Assembly (NCBI RefSeq): GCF_963677315.1
Contig: NZ_OY781939.1
Coordinates: 2,046,001-2,110,000 of the forward strand
Origin: an uncultured Sphaerochaeta sp.
GTDB lineage: Bacteria; Spirochaetota; Spirochaetia; Sphaerochaetales; Sphaerochaetaceae
Length of the DNA stretch: 64,000 bases
Direction of reading: 5' to 3'
In this document: positions 62,109-64,000 of the stretch, piece after piece
How positions within the stretch are numbered: position 1 is the first letter of the stretch
Layout: each line of letters begins with the position of its first letter
Translations under genes and position numbers: made by a program
The notes under the pieces: model-generated
Told to the model about the DNA's origin: nothing
Database searches by the model: none
The model's input: only the letters and a program-made list of their open reading frames with translations

Positions 62109-63550
62109 TCGATGATTGAAAGCAGGTGACGGGTGAATCCACTGATACGCTCAACAGAGGGGATGCTGATACGTTCCTTGGTGGAGTGGACATCAAACAT
62201 GTCAGGGCCAAAGGAGACAGAGTCCATCCCAGGAATCCTGCTGTTGATGATGCCACATTCAAGACCAGCATGGATGGCAGTAATTTCCGGCTTTTTCCCA
62301 GTATACTCCTCATACGCCTTTGCACAGAATCCCGTCAATGCTGATTTGGGGTTTGGTGTCCATGCAGGGTATGCCCCTACAAAGGTTGTCTTTGCACCGG
62401 CAAGGGTGAAGACTGACGCAAATCTACGGGCTATATCGTCACGCGCAGAGAGTACTGAGGAGCGATGGCTGCTGGTTACATGGAAAGCCTCTTCATCCAG
62501 CCGAAGAATGGCCAGATTGGATGAGGTCTCCACGATGCCTGGAATCCTGAAACTCATGGCATCGACCCCATGGGGGGCGGCGTACAGGCTGGTAAGCAGT
62601 TGCTTGCTGATGGTTCCATCCACAGCTTTCTTTGGGGTAGTCGTCTCCTCCAAGGTAAGGCGAATATCCGGGTCATTGATTGCATACTCGTCACTAAGCA
62701 TCTGCTGGGTCTGTGAGACGAAAGCCTTCAAAGTTTCAATGTCCCCAGAAGGTACTGCAAAAGAAAGAGAACAGACTGAAGGAATGACATTTCGCTTGGT
62801 CCCCCCTTCTGCCTTGAAGACCATACAGGAGTGAATCTGGCTCAATGCACGAGCAGCTACCTTGATGGCATTTGCCCGCTGTTTATGAATCTCTCCTCCA
62901 CTATGCCCTCCGAGCATCCCGTCTGCAGTCAGTGTGAAGGCCTTGAAGGAAGAAGGGACTGCTTCCCACTGTACAGGAAGTGTTACATCAACCTCGACTC
63001 CTCCGGCACACCCGATATAGAGAACTCCCTCTTCTTCGCTGTCCAGATTGATCAGGAGCCTGCTCTGTACCTTGTCTTGTTCAATATTGAAAGCCCCTGT
63101 CAGTCCGGTCTCTTCACTTATGGTAAAGATGGCCTCCAAGGGACCATGTTTTGCCTCTTTGTCTGCAAGGATATCCAGGGCGAGCGCGATTGCAATACCA
63201 TTATCTCCGCCGAGGGTGGTTCCATTAGCCCTGAGAAAGTCGCCATCTTGCACAAGTTCAATGGGATCCTTTTCGAAGTCATGAGTGCTCCATGCCTCTT
63301 TTACACAGACCATATCCATATGTCCCTGCAGGGCGACTGAAGGTCTCTTTTCAAATCCGGGATAAGCCTTCTTACGCACGATAACATTGCCGACTGCGTC
63401 AACAATGGTCTCAAGTTCATGTGCCTTGGCAAAGGCAAGTAGAAATTGACGTACTCCTTCCTCATTTCCCGATTCTCGGGGAATATCGGATAGATCAGAG
63501 AAATAGTTCCAGAGTGCTTGGGGCTTCAACCCCTTCACTGCATCTTGCAT
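62105..63550 (-). CDS. pepD: Aminoacyl-histidine dipeptidase (M20C)
   Basis: 481 residues. Dinuclear zinc peptidase for Xaa-His and other dipeptides. LQGHMDMVCV near 78 (His, Asp), GGDNGIAIALALDIL near 117, SEETGLTGAFN (Glu pair) near 148, and SHRSSV near 375 from the lid/dimer region. The upstream GTG at 63556 is only 3 bp from AAGGAG, whereas the ATG at 63550 is 9 bp away and preferred. It follows nagA by 24 bp. Confidence 0.93.
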   Translation of the reverse strand: MQDAVKGLKPQALWNYFSDLSDIPRESGNEEGVRQFLLAFAKAHELETIVDAVGNVIVRKKAYPGFEKRPSVALQGHMDMVCVKEAWSTHDFEKDPIELVQDGDFLRANGTTLGGDNGIAIALALDILADKEAKHGPLEAIFTISEETGLTGAFNIEQDKVQSRLLINLDSEEEGVLYIGCAGGVEVDVTLPVQWEAVPSSFKAFTLTADGMLGGHSGGEIHKQRANAIKVAARALSQIHSCMVFKAEGGTKRNVIPSVCSLSFAVPSGDIETLKAFVSQTQQMLSDEYAINDPDIRLTLEETTTPKKAVDGTISKQLLTSLYAAPHGVDAMSFRIPGIVETSSNLAILRLDEEAFHVTSSHRSSVLSARDDIARRFASVFTLAGAKTTFVGAYPAWTPNPKSALTGFCAKAYEEYTGKKPEITAIHAGLECGIINSRIPGMDSVSFGPDMFDVHSTKERISIPSVERISGFTRHLLSIIE

Positions 63551-63574
63551 AGTCACTTACTCCTTATTGTTCTT

Positions 63575-64000
63575 TCAGGCAAAGCGGTCACGGATCAGAT
63601 TTCCATCGACAAACAAACCTTTCATCTGCATGTTATCATCCAGGACAACCACATCCGCCTTGTAGCCAGGAACCAGCATCCCTTGTTTGGTAAAGCTATA
63701 GATACGTGCTGGATTTGTGGAACTCATCTGGCTTGCTTGTTGAATAGGTATTTCCCAGTCGACTGCATTTTTCATTCCTTGGAGCATGGTCAGTGCAGAA
63801 CCGATGAACAGATCTGGGTCCTTGATGCTGACAAAAGCCCCATCTTCTCCCACCGTGCATTCCGTTCCATTGGCCAACATGGGACCGGTCCTCTGTTTGG
63901 TGGGCTTGAGGCTGTCGGTTATCATGACAATGTTGTCCAGTGGTTTTTCACGGAGCAACATCTTAACCAATTCAGGATGGACATGAATACCGTCACAGAT
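63575..64000 (-). CDS. nagA: N-acetylglucosamine-6-phosphate deacetylase, partial (5' end beyond window)
   Basis: C-terminal 141 residues of an amidohydrolase-fold deacetylase that opens GlcNAc catabolism or recycling. The frame continues to the window edge, reading ICDGIHVHPELVKM there, the GIHVHP signature of NagA. Then come MITDSLKPT (metal-ligand Asp), ASQMSSTNPARIYSF, and GMLVPGYKADVVVLD (the closing strand of amidohydrolases). First visible gene of nagA-pepD-peptidase C26. Confidence 0.93.
   Translation of the reverse strand: MCDGIHVHPELVKMLLREKPLDNIVMITDSLKPTKQRTGPMLANGTECTVGEDGAFVSIKDPDLFIGSALTMLQGMKNAVDWEIPIQQASQMSSTNPARIYSFTKQGMLVPGYKADVVVLDDNMQMKGLFVDGNLIRDRFA

Noticed and set aside
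1..64000. tRNA, rRNA, CRISPR arrays, insertion sequences, prophage
   Set aside because: Looked for in all gaps; no cloverleaf, repeat-spacer pattern, transposase or phage gene was found.

Overview
The window is typical spirochaete chromosome, most likely Sphaerochaeta or a close relative. Gene density is high, base composition is moderate, and the replication-origin neighbourhood is present. The organism guess rests on family-level resemblance (MurA with Asp in place of the catalytic Cys, a cyclophilin-FKBP fusion, the gene content around dnaA) and was not tested by a search. No insertion sequences, prophage, CRISPR arrays, rRNA or tRNA genes were seen.

Layout. 1-449: DAHP synthase, running off the left edge. 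528-1190: endonuclease III. 1187-8313 (minus): a tight methionine operon, namely a YqfO-like protein, DUF39, a NIL-ferredoxin, a UPF0280 protein, metH and metF. 8349-14399 (plus): pth, a very large GH13 enzyme, an SDF-family symporter and a membrane protein. 14402-19722 (minus): aldo/keto reductase, and lgt-pepP-gpmI. 19805-23304 (plus): ctp, rsmE and an odd sigma54-type ATPase. 23295-26021 (minus): feoA-feoA-feoB plus a tiny Cys-rich membrane protein. 26108-29382 (minus): diguanylate cyclase and murA. 29474-32183: PfkB kinase, then an MFS exporter with its ArsR-like repressor. 32272-33540: SAM-II-like riboswitch and metK. 33524-36560 (minus): nrdD-nrdG under a cobalamin riboswitch and an NrdR box. 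36597-44025 (minus): rpmH-rnpA-yidC-jag and dnaA-dnaN-recF-dciA, with oriC between dnaA and dnaN. 44225-53933 (plus): gyrB-gyrA, four parS sites, parA-parB, an immunophilin fusion and radA; a minus-strand Nfu gene lies between the parS array and parA. 54062-64000: TraB protein, LysO exporter, a hypothetical protein, a YgjP-like metalloprotease, a flavodiiron protein, a truncated papain-fold lipoprotein, and nagA (partial)-pepD-peptidase C26.

How it works together. Genes left of about 42.4 kb are mostly on the minus strand and genes to the right mostly on the plus strand, as expected for two replichores leaving oriC at 42.4-42.6 kb. The origin region holds DnaA boxes next to a perfect DnaA-trio-like tract, and the parS centromere with ParAB lies 7-9 kb away. 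Methionine metabolism is unusually complete. The DUF39 module is predicted to make homocysteine from aspartate semialdehyde and sulfide, MetF/MetH convert it to methionine, and MetK makes SAM under a SAM-sensing leader. Cobalamin connects MetH (a B12 enzyme) with NrdD (behind a B12 riboswitch).

The most unexpected signal is at promoter level. At least nine genes, including dnaA and parA, have a -35/-10 pair spaced 17-18 bp whose -10 hexamer ends only 6-8 bp before the start codon, and they lack a clear Shine-Dalgarno sequence. This predicts widespread leaderless transcription.
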